From Sporohalobacter salinus (GTDB lineage: Bacteria > Bacillota > Halanaerobiia > Halobacteroidales > Acetohalobiaceae): DNA of 64,000 nucleotides. The notes below the pieces were generated by a model. That model had not been told where the DNA came from, did not search any database, and saw only the letters and a program-made list of their open reading frames with translations. Below are positions 26,031 through 34,734 of the stretch, piece after piece (the stretch's first letter is position 1; each line of letters begins with the position of its first letter). Made by a program: the position numbers and the translations under genes. Where the stretch lies: NCBI RefSeq assembly GCF_016908635.1, contig NZ_JAFBEG010000001.1, positions 297,715 to 361,714 on the forward strand, read 5' to 3'.

Positions 26031-27548
26031 GTGGCAAATGAATCTGAGAATGCTGAATGGGGTTCAAGATTAGGTTTTATCTTAGCAGCAATTGGTTCAG
26101 CGGTAGGTTTAGGTAATATTTGGCGGTTTAGTTATATGGTTTATGATAATGGCGGTGGAGCCTTCTTAATTCCTTACTTTTTTGCATTATTAACAGCAGG
26201 AATTCCGATTTTAATTATGGAATTTAGTTTTGGACATAAAATGAATGGTTCAGCTCCATTCTCTTTTGCTAAAATGGGCAAGGAATGGGAATGGTTAGGT
26301 TGGTGGCCGGCATTAGTTTCTTTTGTTATAACTACCTATTATGCAGTTATTATAGGGTGGAGCATAAACTATATTTTCTATTCCTTTGGAACGGTTTGGG
26401 GGAGCAATCCAGAAAAGTTCTTTTATAATAATCACCTTGGTTTAACTTCTGGAATTAAAAAAATTGGTGGTTTTAATTGGACGATTTTAGCTGGAGTAAT
26501 TGTTGTTTGGTTAGTTAATTACATAATTTTATATAATGGGATTGAAAAGGGAATTGAGAAAGCAGCAAAATTATTTATGCCTTTGTTAGGAGCATTTATG
26601 TTGATTATTACAATTCGTGGTATTACATTACCTGGAGCAATAGAGGGATTAAATAAATTTTTGGAGCCAGATTTCAATGCGTTATTAAATTTTAAAGTCT
26701 GGCTAGCAGCCTATGGACAGGTGTTTTTTACTTTAAGTGTTGGATTTGCAATTATGATAACTTACTCTAGTTATTTACCAGAAGATTCTGATTTAGCAAA
26801 TAATGCTTTCATTACTGCTTTATCTAACTGTGGTTTTAGTTTAATTGTTGGTATTGGGGTTTTTGGAATTTTAGGTTATATGGCAGCTCGGACGGGACAA
26901 CCAATTTCTGAGGTTGTAACTCAAGGTATTGGGTTAGCTTTTATTGCTTTTCCTAAGGCTATTAATTTACTACCAGCTTTTAAGAGCGTTTTTGCTATAA
27001 TCTTCTTTTTAGGATTAACGATAGCTGGATTTTCTTCTAGTATTTCGCTTTTGGAAGCCTTTATAGCTCCAGTTAAAGATAAGTTTGGATTCAGTCGTAA
27101 GAAATCAGTAACTATTGTTTGTGCAATTGGCTTTGCACTTAGTTTATTATACGTTACTGGAGCAGGACTTTATTTTCTTGATATTGTAGATCACTTTGTT
27201 AATCAATTCGGAATTGCTTTAGTAGGGTTAATTGAATGTCTAATCTTAGGTTGGATTTATAAAGCAGATAAACTAAAGTCTCATGTTAATTCAGTTTCTG
27301 ATTTTTCAATTGGAACTTGGTGGACAGCTATGATTAAGTATGTAACTCCAATTTGTTTAGGTATTGCGTTTATTAAAAATACTATATCAGAACTTACTAC
27401 TCCTTATGGTGGTTATGCAGTAAGTGCTTTAATTAAGTATGGGTGGGGGACAGCAGCAGCTATGTTGATTATAGGAATTATTCTCAAATTTGTGCCTTGG
27501 TGGGGAGCTAAGTCGGAAGAACTGATTACTGAGGAGATTAAGTCTTAA
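26031..27548 (+). CDS. Sodium-dependent amino acid symporter (NSS/SNF family), copy 1
   Basis: 505 residues, GTG start with GGAGG 11 bases upstream. The NSS signature WGSRLGFILAAIGSAVGLGNIWRF lies in TM1 (about 10-33); about twelve hydrophobic helices follow, with NGGGAFLIPY and AYGQVFFTLSVGFAIMITYSSY. It takes up a neutral amino acid with Na+. It lies directly after the branched-chain oxidation operon and may feed it. Unlike the other two copies, no small MetS-type subunit follows; a hairpin comes straight after the stop. Confidence 0.9.
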   Translation: MANESENAEWGSRLGFILAAIGSAVGLGNIWRFSYMVYDNGGGAFLIPYFFALLTAGIPILIMEFSFGHKMNGSAPFSFAKMGKEWEWLGWWPALVSFVITTYYAVIIGWSINYIFYSFGTVWGSNPEKFFYNNHLGLTSGIKKIGGFNWTILAGVIVVWLVNYIILYNGIEKGIEKAAKLFMPLLGAFMLIITIRGITLPGAIEGLNKFLEPDFNALLNFKVWLAAYGQVFFTLSVGFAIMITYSSYLPEDSDLANNAFITALSNCGFSLIVGIGVFGILGYMAARTGQPISEVVTQGIGLAFIAFPKAINLLPAFKSVFAIIFFLGLTIAGFSSSISLLEAFIAPVKDKFGFSRKKSVTIVCAIGFALSLLYVTGAGLYFLDIVDHFVNQFGIALVGLIECLILGWIYKADKLKSHVNSVSDFSIGTWWTAMIKYVTPICLGIAFIKNTISELTTPYGGYAVSALIKYGWGTAAAMLIIGIILKFVPWWGAKSEELITEEIKS

Positions 27549-27556
27549 TTTATATT

Positions 27557-27593
27557 ACCTTCTTTAAGATGGAAAATCCATCTTAAAGAAGGT
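27557..27593 (+). terminator. Perfect 16-bp hairpin after NSS copy 1
   Basis: ACCTTCTTTAAGATGG and CCATCTTAAAGAAGGT pair around a 5-base loop. The T run after it is short, so it may be a weak terminator or a 3' stabiliser. Confidence 0.6.
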
Positions 27594-27671
27594 AGAAATT
27601 TTCTTAACAAAAAGAGGAAGAGAATATTTGAAAGGTCACTCTGGTAATAATTTACAAGGGGTGAAAATAAA

Positions 27672-27700
27672 TTGATTTATATAGTTGGATATTATATAAT
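27672..27700 (+). promoter_or_regulatory. Sigma-A promoter of NSS copy 2
   Basis: TTGATT (27672-27677), a 17-base spacer and consensus TATAAT (27695-27700). It implies a leader of about 235 bases before the NSS start. Confidence 0.6.
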
Positions 27701-27721
27701 GAATGTATAATATAATTCATG

Positions 27722-27757
27722 TATAAATTTAACTATGATTATAAATTTAACTATGAT
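27722..27757 (+). repeat. 18-bp tandem direct repeat in the NSS copy 2 leader
   Basis: TATAAATTTAACTATGAT occurs twice without a gap (27722-27739, 27740-27757), just downstream of the promoter. Confidence 0.8.
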
Positions 27758-27792
27758 TGAATTATAAGGAAGGAGGAGATATAGGTTATATT

Positions 27793-27813
27793 ATGAGAAG
27801 AAAAGTAGATTGA
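27793..27813 (+). CDS. Possible six-codon leader peptide (MRRKVD)
   Basis: ATG AGA AGA AAA GTA GAT TGA, preceded by the strong Shine-Dalgarno AAGGAGGAG (about 27770-27778; roughly 14 bases away, longer than ideal). It is similar to the four-codon MRRK frame before ptb. It may be chance in purine-rich DNA; the strong ribosome site is the real signal. Confidence 0.25.
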   Translation: MRRKVD

Positions 27814-27850
27814 GCAATCAATCAGGCAAATTAATATTTTGAATTTTTTG

Positions 27851-27865
27851 ATTTGTCAGAAAAAT
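27851..27865 (+). promoter_or_regulatory. CodY-like box in the NSS copy 2 leader
   Basis: ATTTGTCAGAAAAAT has three mismatches to AATTTTCWGAAAATT. It lies downstream of the promoter, as a roadblock site would. Confidence 0.3.
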
Positions 27866-27943
27866 TCCAATTTTTAGAAGTCGATATTCTAGCTGGTTTG
27901 ACAAAAGTAGTGACTATTAAGAATAATAAAGGAGTGAGAAGAT

Positions 27944-29461
27944 ATGGCAAATGAATCTAATAGTACTCAATGGGGTTCAAGATTAGGTTTTATCTTAGCA
28001 GCAATTGGTTCAGCAGTAGGTTTAGGTAATATCTGGCGTTTTAGTTATATGACTTATGAAAATGGGGGCGGAGCTTTCTTAATTCCTTACTTCTTTGCAC
28101 TATTGACAGCAGGAATTCCAATTTTAATTTTAGAATTTGGTTTTGGGCATAAGATGCGAGGTTCAGCTCCATTCTCTTTTGCTAAGATGGGGAAGAAATG
28201 GGAATGGTTAGGTTGGTGGCCGGTATTAGTATCTTTTGCAATTGCCACATATTATGCAGTGATTATTGGTTGGAGCTTGAATTATATAATTTATGCTTTC
28301 GGCAGAACTTGGGGGAGTGGGACAGAATCCTTCTTCTTTAGTAATCACTTGCAGATAACCGAAGGTATTTCTCAGATTGGCGGTATTAATATGACAGCTT
28401 TAATTGGATTATTAGTAGTTTGGGCTGTTAATTACATTATTTTATATAACGGAATTGAAGAAGGAATTGAAAAGGCAGCAAAGGTTTTTATGCCTTTATT
28501 AGCAGTATTTATGCTTATTATTACAGTTAGAGGAATTACACTTCCTGGTGCTATGGCTGGAATTAATAAGTTTTTAGAACCAGATTTTAGTGCCTTATTA
28601 AATGTTAAAGTCTGGCTAGCAGCTTATGGACAGATCTTCTTTACGTTAAGCGTTGGTTTTGCGATTATGATAACTTATTCAAGTTATCTGCCTGAAGATT
28701 CAGATATAGTTAATAATGCTTTTATTACTGCTTTATCTAATTGTGGTTTCAGTTTCATTGTTGGGATTGGAGTTTTTGGAATTTTAGGTTATATGGCAGC
28801 TCAGACAGGACAGCCGATTTCAGAAGTAGTAACTAGCGGCATTGGTTTGGCCTTTATTGCTTTTCCAAAGGCTATAAATATGCTGCCAGCTTTTCAGTCT
28901 CTATTTGCGATTATTTTCTTTTTAGCTTTATCAATTGCCGGATTTTCTTCTATGGTTTCTATTACTGAGGCGGTTATTGCGGCTGTTAGAGATAAATTTG
29001 ATATTGCTAGAAAGAAAGCGGTAACTTATGTTTGTGTTGCTGCTTTAGCTGTTGGGTTAATTTTTACTACTGGAGCAGGACTTTACTTTTTAGATATTAT
29101 AGATCATTTTGTTAATCAGTTTGGTATTGCTGCTGTTGGTTTAGTCGAATGTTTAATTATTGGTTGGGTTTATAAGCCAAGTAAGATTCGAGAACATGTT
29201 AATCCTTTATCTGATTTCGAAATTGGAGTTTGGTGGGATATTATGATTAAGTATGTAACTCCAATTTGTTTAGGTATTAGCTTTATTCAGAATACAATTA
29301 AAGAATTTGCTGCGCCATATGGTGGTTATCCAATGGGAGCTTTAATTAAGTACGGTTGGTTAGCAGCTGCTGCAGCATTAATTGGAGGGTTTATTTTAAG
29401 CTTTCGCCCATGGAAAGGAAAGAAAGCAGATGAACTACTAACAAACGAGGAGGTAGTTTAA
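27944..29461 (+). CDS. Sodium-dependent amino acid symporter (NSS/SNF family), copy 2
   Basis: 505 residues, highly similar to the flanking NSS copies over the whole length (same WGSRLGFILAAIGSAVGLGNIWRF start and the same length). The C-terminus ends in NEEVV, and the coding sequence for that tail (GAGGAGGTAG) doubles as the ribosome site of the 31-residue gene that follows. Pairing with a MetS-type subunit is typical of bacterial NSS carriers for methionine/alanine or related neutral amino acids. The substrate is not readable from sequence. Confidence 0.92.
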   Translation: MANESNSTQWGSRLGFILAAIGSAVGLGNIWRFSYMTYENGGGAFLIPYFFALLTAGIPILILEFGFGHKMRGSAPFSFAKMGKKWEWLGWWPVLVSFAIATYYAVIIGWSLNYIIYAFGRTWGSGTESFFFSNHLQITEGISQIGGINMTALIGLLVVWAVNYIILYNGIEEGIEKAAKVFMPLLAVFMLIITVRGITLPGAMAGINKFLEPDFSALLNVKVWLAAYGQIFFTLSVGFAIMITYSSYLPEDSDIVNNAFITALSNCGFSFIVGIGVFGILGYMAAQTGQPISEVVTSGIGLAFIAFPKAINMLPAFQSLFAIIFFLALSIAGFSSMVSITEAVIAAVRDKFDIARKKAVTYVCVAALAVGLIFTTGAGLYFLDIIDHFVNQFGIAAVGLVECLIIGWVYKPSKIREHVNPLSDFEIGVWWDIMIKYVTPICLGISFIQNTIKEFAAPYGGYPMGALIKYGWLAAAAALIGGFILSFRPWKGKKADELLTNEEVV

Positions 29462-29463
29462 AT

Positions 29464-29559
29464 ATGTCGAGTAGTGCTATTATGATGTTAATTTTTGCAA
29501 TAGTTGTTTTAGGTGGCGGTTTAGGTGTATGTTTAAATATTGCTTTTAAGAATAAATAA
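29464..29559 (+). CDS. MetS-type small subunit of NSS transporter, copy 2
   Basis: A 31-residue single-helix protein: MSSSAIMMLIFAIVV, then LGGGLGVCLNIAFKNK. It starts 3 bases after the NSS stop and is nearly identical to the one after NSS copy 3. Matches the short 'methionine/alanine import NSS transporter subunit MetS' type in length, hydrophobicity and GGG motif. It probably stabilises or activates the carrier in the membrane. Confidence 0.85.
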   Translation: MSSSAIMMLIFAIVVLGGGLGVCLNIAFKNK

Positions 29560-29573
29560 GTTTAGAATTAACT

Positions 29574-29626
29574 AATAAGTTACTCCCTAAAGCCCAAATC
29601 CAAATCTTTAAAGGGAGTAACTTATT
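29574..29626 (+). terminator. 15-bp hairpin after NSS copy 2/MetS
   Basis: AATAAGTTACTCCCT (29574-29588) pairs perfectly with AGGGAGTAACTTATT (29612-29626). The loop is 23 bases and there is no strong T run. Confidence 0.55.
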
Positions 29627-29668
29627 ACATTTAAAATTATAATTTAGACATATTATAATTTTAAATGT
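29627..29668 (+). promoter_or_regulatory. Long AT-rich dyad overlapping the promoter of the first sigma-54 activator
   Basis: A 17-base left arm (29627-29643, starting ACATTTAAAATT) is perfectly complementary to 29652-29668 around an 8-base loop. The right arm covers the promoter spacer and touches TATAAT, so it could be an operator or a second bidirectional terminator. Confidence 0.6.
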
Positions 29669-29673
29669 ATAAT
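29645..29673 (+). promoter_or_regulatory. Sigma-A promoter of the first sigma-54 activator
   Basis: TAGACA (29645-29650), a 17-base spacer and TATAAT (29668-29673), followed by a structured leader of about 140 bases. Confidence 0.5.
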
Positions 29674-29765
29674 ATTAATTAAACTAAGAAATGTAATTTG
29701 AATGTTTAATTTTGTAATAGTGATATTATTTGGAGATGACTAAATATATTTAGTTATTTTCTTTG

Positions 29766-29811
29766 ACCTCCTGAAGTAAGGAGTTAGTTTTATTATCTAT
29801 TTTAAGGAGGT
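29766..29811 (+). promoter_or_regulatory. Possible anti-Shine-Dalgarno helix before the first sigma-54 activator
   Basis: ACCTCCT (29766-29772) is fully complementary to AGGAGGT (29805-29811), the ribosome site of the next gene. It can also pair through CTCCT with AGGAG at 29779-29783. This allows two exclusive structures, one hiding and one freeing the ribosome site. Confidence 0.5.
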
Positions 29812-29818
29812 ATTATAA

Positions 29819-31834
29819 TTGAAACAGATAGCAATTATTAATTCAGGAGAAGACTTAATAGATTTAAAATCTAAATTAGAAGAAGTAGCTAAAATTGAAT
29901 TAGTAAAAGAAATTGATTTTTCAGTTATTTCTAAAGGAAAATTAGATTTTGATTTAACAACAGTGGACATTATTTTATCTACTGTAGCCAAGAAAGATTT
30001 GAGAAAATATGATGGAATAAATACTGAAAAAGTCAAAGTATTAGGAGCTACATCAATTGAGTTGTTGCAGTATTTCGTAGAAGATAGTAACATGCTGCAG
30101 AAATATAAACACCGTCAGCGTCAGCAGGAGATAATTATTAATGCTATTCATGATGCTATGATTGCTATTAATCAGACTGGGCGGATTACAATTATCAATG
30201 AAGCAGCAAAAAAATTATTGGGTAGAGATAAAGAATATATTAATAAACCTGTTAGCGAGGTAGTGCCTAATACTCGCTTAGATAAGGTATTACAAACAGG
30301 TGAGAAGGAAATTAATCAACAGCAGTCATTAGGAGAGAAGTCAATAATTACTAATCGGGTACCAGTACGAGATAAAGAAGGAAATATTATAGCTGCAGTA
30401 GCTATTTTTAGAGATATTACAGAAGTAGAGAAGTTAGCTGAAGAGCTAACAAATTTGAAAGAAATGCGGAGTATGTTAGAGGCAATTATTAATTCTACTC
30501 AGGATGCTATTTCAGTAGTCGATGAAAAAGGAAAGGGGATTTTAATTAATCCGGCTTATACTAAGATAACTGGTTTAACAGAAGAAGATGTAATTGGCAA
30601 ACCAGCTACTGTTGATATTGCTGAAGGGGAAAGTATGCATTATAAAGTATTAGAAACGAAGGAACCAGTTTCAGGAGTTAAAATGAAAGTAGGACCGCAA
30701 AAACGAGAAGTGATTGTTAATGTTTCACCGATTTTGGTTGAAGGTGAACTAAAGGGGAGTGTAGGTGTAATTCATGATGTATCTCAGCTACAGGAATTGA
30801 GCAGTGAATTATCTAAAACAAAAAAACGTTTGCGACAATTACATGCTAAATATACATTCGAAGACATTATTGCTAATGATTCTCAAATGCTGGCTGCTAT
30901 TAATTTAGCTAAACGTGTTGCTACAACTCCAGCTACTGTTTTATTGCAAGGAGAGAGTGGAACGGGGAAGGAACTTTTTGCCCATGCTATTCATAATGAT
31001 AGCAAGAGATCCCAAAAGGAATTTATTCGCGTCAATTGTGCGGCAATTGCAGAGTCACTTTTAGAGAGTGAGCTATTTGGTTATGAAGAAGGAGCTTTTA
31101 CTGGAGCCCGCAAGGGAGGTAAGAAAGGATACTTTGAGGAAGCGGATGGGGGAACTATTTTTTTAGATGAGATTAGCAAGTTGAATCTTGATACACAAGC
31201 GAAACTGCTTAGAGTATTGCAAGAAAAGGAAATAACTAAAGTTGGAGGTACAGAAGCTAGAAGTGTAGATGTTCGGGTGATTGTAGCTACTAATGCTGAT
31301 TTGAAGCAGGCTGTAGAGGAAGGAGATTTTAGAGAGGACTTGTATTACCGATTGCATGTGGTTCCAATTTTTATTCCACCTCTTCGAGATAGAAAAGAAG
31401 ATATTCCAGAGCTTGTTGATAATCTTCTCAATAAGTATAATCAAGAGTACGGTCGGGTAGTTAAAGATATTTCTCAGCCGGCTTTAGATAGATTGTTGGC
31501 TTATAATTGGCCTGGTAACGTAAGAGAGTTAGAGAATGTTATTGGTAGAGCTATGATTAATATTGAATTAGATGATTTAGAGATTCAAGCTGATAATTTA
31601 CCTGCTTTAGAGATAACAGAAACTAAGTCTTCTACTCAAGTAACTAAAAAGGTCATAGATAATGAATTAGAAGTAGAATCAAAGACACTACAGGAACTGG
31701 TTGATGATACTGAGAAACAAGCAGTTACTGCTGCTTTGGATAGAACCGATGGTAATCGAGTAAAAGCTGCTAAATTATTGGGGATTTCTGTTAGAACTTT
31801 ATACTATAAGCTGGAGAAGTTTAATTTGAAATAA
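29819..31834 (+). CDS. Sigma-54-dependent transcriptional activator with tandem PAS domains
   Basis: 671 residues, TTG start with AAGGAGG upstream. An unassigned N-terminal sensor-like region (1-95), PAS (about 103-205), PAS (about 218-330), an AAA+ domain with Walker A GESGTGKE (about 377-384), the sigma-54 contact loop GAFTGA (about 424-429) and DEISKL, then a Fis-type HTH (GNRVKAAKLLGISVRTLYYKL). No receiver domain, so the input is a ligand or redox cue rather than phosphorylation. By position and BkdR analogy it may drive the sigma-54 promoter at 19955, 10 kb upstream. Confidence 0.92.
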   Translation: MKQIAIINSGEDLIDLKSKLEEVAKIELVKEIDFSVISKGKLDFDLTTVDIILSTVAKKDLRKYDGINTEKVKVLGATSIELLQYFVEDSNMLQKYKHRQRQQEIIINAIHDAMIAINQTGRITIINEAAKKLLGRDKEYINKPVSEVVPNTRLDKVLQTGEKEINQQQSLGEKSIITNRVPVRDKEGNIIAAVAIFRDITEVEKLAEELTNLKEMRSMLEAIINSTQDAISVVDEKGKGILINPAYTKITGLTEEDVIGKPATVDIAEGESMHYKVLETKEPVSGVKMKVGPQKREVIVNVSPILVEGELKGSVGVIHDVSQLQELSSELSKTKKRLRQLHAKYTFEDIIANDSQMLAAINLAKRVATTPATVLLQGESGTGKELFAHAIHNDSKRSQKEFIRVNCAAIAESLLESELFGYEEGAFTGARKGGKKGYFEEADGGTIFLDEISKLNLDTQAKLLRVLQEKEITKVGGTEARSVDVRVIVATNADLKQAVEEGDFREDLYYRLHVVPIFIPPLRDRKEDIPELVDNLLNKYNQEYGRVVKDISQPALDRLLAYNWPGNVRELENVIGRAMINIELDDLEIQADNLPALEITETKSSTQVTKKVIDNELEVESKTLQELVDDTEKQAVTAALDRTDGNRVKAAKLLGISVRTLYYKLEKFNLK

Positions 31835-31936
31835 TTGCAGGATTTTATCGTTTTTTGTCAAAATATATAATTAGATAAACTTATTATCTTATTTTTGATT
31901 ATATTTTAAAATCTTATGGATTATAGGTGGGTAAAA

Positions 31937-32629
31937 ATGATAGCTGATAAAAGGATTGATATTTTTACTGGTCATTATGGTAGTGGCAAGACCGAGATTG
32001 CTATCAATTATGCGTTAAAGTTAGCTGAGGAATATGAAAGAGTTAAGATTATTGATTTAGATACTGTTAATCCTTACTTCAGATCTCGTGAAGCAAAGGA
32101 ACCTTTAGAGAAAGCAGGAGTAGAAGTGTTGGCTCCAGTTGGCAGATTAGCTCAAACTGATTTACCAGCATTGTCGCCAGAGATTTTAGGTGCAATTCAA
32201 GATCAAAAGAGTCAAGTAGTTTTTGATGTAGGAGGGGATAAAGAAGGTACGATAGCTTTGGGGAGATTCAGAAAGTATCTAGAAGCAGCAGAAGTAGATT
32301 TGAATTTTGTAGTTAATCTTAATCGACCTTCTACCAGTGATAGTCAAGGAGTAACAGAGGCCATTGATCGAATTGAACAGGCATCTAGGTTGGAGATTGA
32401 TTATTTAATTAGTAATCCTAACTTAGGTAATGAAACTGAGGCCAAACATGTTATTCGAGGTCATAAGGAATTACAAAAAACTGCAGACAAGTTAGAGATT
32501 CCAATTAAGTTTTTAGTTAAGTCTTCAGAATTTGTAGAGAGGTTAAATGAAGATGAATTTGAGCTTCCAGTATTAGATATAGAAATTTTTATGAGAGCAC
32601 CTTGGAATAATTATGATGTTTTCAAATGA
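31937..32629 (+). CDS. P-loop ATPase of the MinD/ParA/CobQ type, function unknown
   Basis: About 230 residues; ATG 31937 with AGGTGGG upstream is preferred over ATG 31916. It has a Walker A loop [33 protein letters not shown], and the switch [18 protein letters not shown], the SIMIBI pattern. There is no deviant-Walker KGG signature of true ParA/MinD, so it is an outlying branch. It is packed between the sigma-54 activator and the chemoreceptor (stop overlaps the next frame). I do not recognise a specific role. Confidence 0.7.
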   Translation: MIADKRIDIFTGHYGSGKTEIAINYALKLAEEYERVKIIDLDTVNPYFRSREAKEPLEKAGVEVLAPVGRLAQTDLPALSPEILGAIQDQKSQVVFDVGGDKEGTIALGRFRKYLEAAEVDLNFVVNLNRPSTSDSQGVTEAIDRIEQASRLEIDYLISNPNLGNETEAKHVIRGHKELQKTADKLEIPIKFLVKSSEFVERLNEDEFELPVLDIEIFMRAPWNNYDVFK

Positions 32630-32640
32630 GGAGGGGTAAA

Positions 32641-34530
32641 ATGGAAAGAAGCGAGGAGGATTTATCTAAAACCGGTGAAATAAGCTTACATAAGAGCTTG
32701 AAGGTGAGGGTTATTGGAGTAATAATTGGAATTATGGTTTTGGCAATTTTAACATTAGGATTTATGATTAATGATTCTGTTTCCGAAGGGGTAAGTAACT
32801 TATCAGAGAAACGAAATTTAGAAATAGCTAAATCTATGCAGGCTAAAACTAATGCCTTTTTTCGACGAGCAGAAGATACAATTAAGTTAGCTTCTCTTAA
32901 TAATGCAGTTAAAGAAGCTAATAAGGCAAAAATGGTTAAGAAATTTAAGAAAATTAAAAAAGAACATTCTTATTTTCGACTTTTATATCTAGGGACTAAA
33001 GGAGGAGTAATGAAAGAATATCCGGAAACAGATTTTGATCCCGGTTATGATCCTCGACAGAGACCTTGGTATAAGAAAGCTAAACAAGAAGGAAAATTGG
33101 TTTGGACAGATATTTATTCTGATGCTGCTACAGGTGATCGTATGATCACAGTTGCTATGCCGGTTTATGATCAGCAGAATGATTTTGTTGGTGTTTTAGC
33201 AGGAGATTTATCATTGCATCAATTAACTCAGACTATAGCTAATGTGAAGTTTGGAGAGGCAGGAAGAGTTTATCTGATTAATGATAAAGGAAGGTTGTTA
33301 GCTCACCCTAATGAAAAGTTAGTAAAAGAAAAATTTGATGTAGAGAAGTTATTTAATTTAGATGAAGTTATGAGCAAGAAATCAGGGAAAGTACGATATG
33401 ATTATGATGGAACTGCTAAATTGGCTTCTTATGTAAAAGTGGACAAGATTAATGGAGCTCTCTTTGCTTCGATGCCTGTTAATGAAGTTTATTCAGTGCG
33501 GGATAGTATAAGACAAAAAATTATTATTTTTGGTTTTGTTGTTATACTTTTATTGAGTGGCATTGTTTATTTCATTAATAATAAGTACTTGTTTAAGCCG
33601 ATAGATAATTTAGTTCAGAAAGTATTCCAAGTTGCTGATGGCGATCTGACTGTTGTTACTAAAACTGATAGAGATGATGAAATTGGACAACTTCAGACAG
33701 CTTTAGATGGAATGAGTGCTAATTTACGGAAGATAGTTACTGATCTTAAGGATATAATTGAAGATCTGTCTGCTTATAGTGAGGAATTATCTGCTTCAGC
33801 TCAAGAAGGAAATGCAATAGTTGAGACTAGTACTGAAAATATTGAAGCAATGGCTAACAGTATTCAGGAAATTTCTACTAGTAGTCAAGAAGTAACTAGT
33901 TTAGCTCAGGAGGCTAATTCTCAAGCGGAAGTAGGAAATGATAAAATTGAGAAAGTTACTGATATTAAAGAAATTAATCAAGTAGCCAAAAATGCTGTAA
34001 GTAGTATTAATGAATTGGATTCTAACTCTGAGGAAATTGGTAAGATAGTAGAAATGATTACTAATATAGCTGAACAGACTAATATGTTAGCTTTGAATGC
34101 AGCAATTGAAGCGGCTAGAGCTGGGAAACATGGACAAGGATTTGCAGTAGTAGCTGAGGAAATTAGATCTTTAGCTGAAGAGACAGCTGAAGCAACACAA
34201 GAGATAGACGAGTTAATTAGAGATACGCAACAGAAGTCTAAAGCAGGATTAAAAGCAGTTGAAGGAGTGGAAGATAAAATTCAAGAGAGAAAAGAAACTC
34301 TACAAGAAACTTCTGAGGTCTTCACTCGAATTAAAGAAGCTATTGAGAATACTTCTGCTCATATTCAAGAGACTTCTGCTTCTACACAGAACTTGGCTGA
34401 AAATAGTGATCAGGTAGAGGGAGCATCTCAAGAGATGAAGAATATGTCTGAGGAGATAAGTACTTCGTCTCAAGAACTGGCTAATATGGCACAGGAATTA
34501 CAGAAATCAATTGAGAGATTTAAAGTTTAA
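32641..34530 (+). CDS. Methyl-accepting chemotaxis protein with dCache sensor
   Basis: About 629 residues; ATG 32641 with GAGGAGGGG upstream is chosen. TM1 is about residues 22-44. The periplasmic double-Cache domain includes [17 protein letters not shown] and [13 protein letters not shown], a fold often binding amino acids. TM2 is near 292-312, then HAMP, then the signalling domain with the hairpin tip [20 protein letters not shown] and [12 protein letters not shown]. It sits among amino-acid carriers, so an amino-acid ligand is plausible. A GC-rich terminator follows. Confidence 0.93.
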   Translation: MERSEEDLSKTGEISLHKSLKVRVIGVIIGIMVLAILTLGFMINDSVSEGVSNLSEKRNLEIAKSMQAKTNAFFRRAEDTIKLASLNNAVKEANKAKMVKKFKKIKKEHSYFRLLYLGTKGGVMKEYPETDFDPGYDPRQRPWYKKAKQEGKLVWTDIYSDAATGDRMITVAMPVYDQQNDFVGVLAGDLSLHQLTQTIANVKFGEAGRVYLINDKGRLLAHPNEKLVKEKFDVEKLFNLDEVMSKKSGKVRYDYDGTAKLASYVKVDKINGALFASMPVNEVYSVRDSIRQKIIIFGFVVILLLSGIVYFINNKYLFKPIDNLVQKVFQVADGDLTVVTKTDRDDEIGQLQTALDGMSANLRKIVTDLKDIIEDLSAYSEELSASAQEGNAIVETSTENIEAMANSIQEISTSSQEVTSLAQEANSQAEVGNDKIEKVTDIKEINQVAKNAVSSINELDSNSEEIGKIVEMITNIAEQTNMLALNAAIEAARAGKHGQGFAVVAEEIRSLAEETAEATQEIDELIRDTQQKSKAGLKAVEGVEDKIQERKETLQETSEVFTRIKEAIENTSAHIQETSASTQNLAENSDQVEGASQEMKNMSEEISTSSQELANMAQELQKSIERFKV

Positions 34531-34544
34531 ATAAGTTTTACTTT

Positions 34545-34576
34545 AGTCGCCTAAATTAGGCGACTTTCTTTTTTTT
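34545..34576 (+). terminator. Rho-independent terminator after the chemoreceptor gene
   Basis: AGTCGCC (34545-34551) pairs with GGCGACT (34559-34565), then a long T tract. Confidence 0.92.
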
Positions 34577-34586
34577 GAATTATTAG

Positions 34587-34614
34587 TTGACAAATTAAAA
34601 ACTTATGATATATT
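34587..34614 (+). promoter_or_regulatory. Sigma-A promoter of NSS copy 3
   Basis: Perfect TTGACA (34587-34592) with a TATATT at 34609-34614 (16-base spacer); a TATTAT two bases later gives 18. Confidence 0.6.
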
Positions 34615-34635
34615 ATATTACTAATTAATAAAAAG

Positions 34636-34666
34636 AAAGGAGGAAGAAATGGAATAAATGGAATAA
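34636..34666 (+). promoter_or_regulatory. Orphan Shine-Dalgarno with two-codon ORFs in the NSS copy 3 leader
   Basis: AAAGGAGGAAGAA is followed by ATG GAA TAA twice in tandem (34649-34657, 34658-34666). Spacing is ideal for initiation, yet only Met-Glu could be made. The real NSS start is about 70 bases downstream with its own GGAGGAGAG. Confidence 0.45.
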
Positions 34667-34734
34667 ATTAAAATATAGTAGTAAGTATGAGTAGTAATAA
34701 TAATTAGTTATGATTATGGAGGAGGAGAGTAACA

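Larger units (their letters stand above)
27549..27943 (+). promoter_or_regulatory. Regulatory gap between NSS copies 1 and 2
   Basis: 395 bases without a gene of normal size. It contains a 16-bp perfect hairpin, a sigma-A promoter, an 18-bp tandem repeat, a strong Shine-Dalgarno with a six-codon ORF (27793-27813) and a CodY-like box. Confidence 0.6.
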
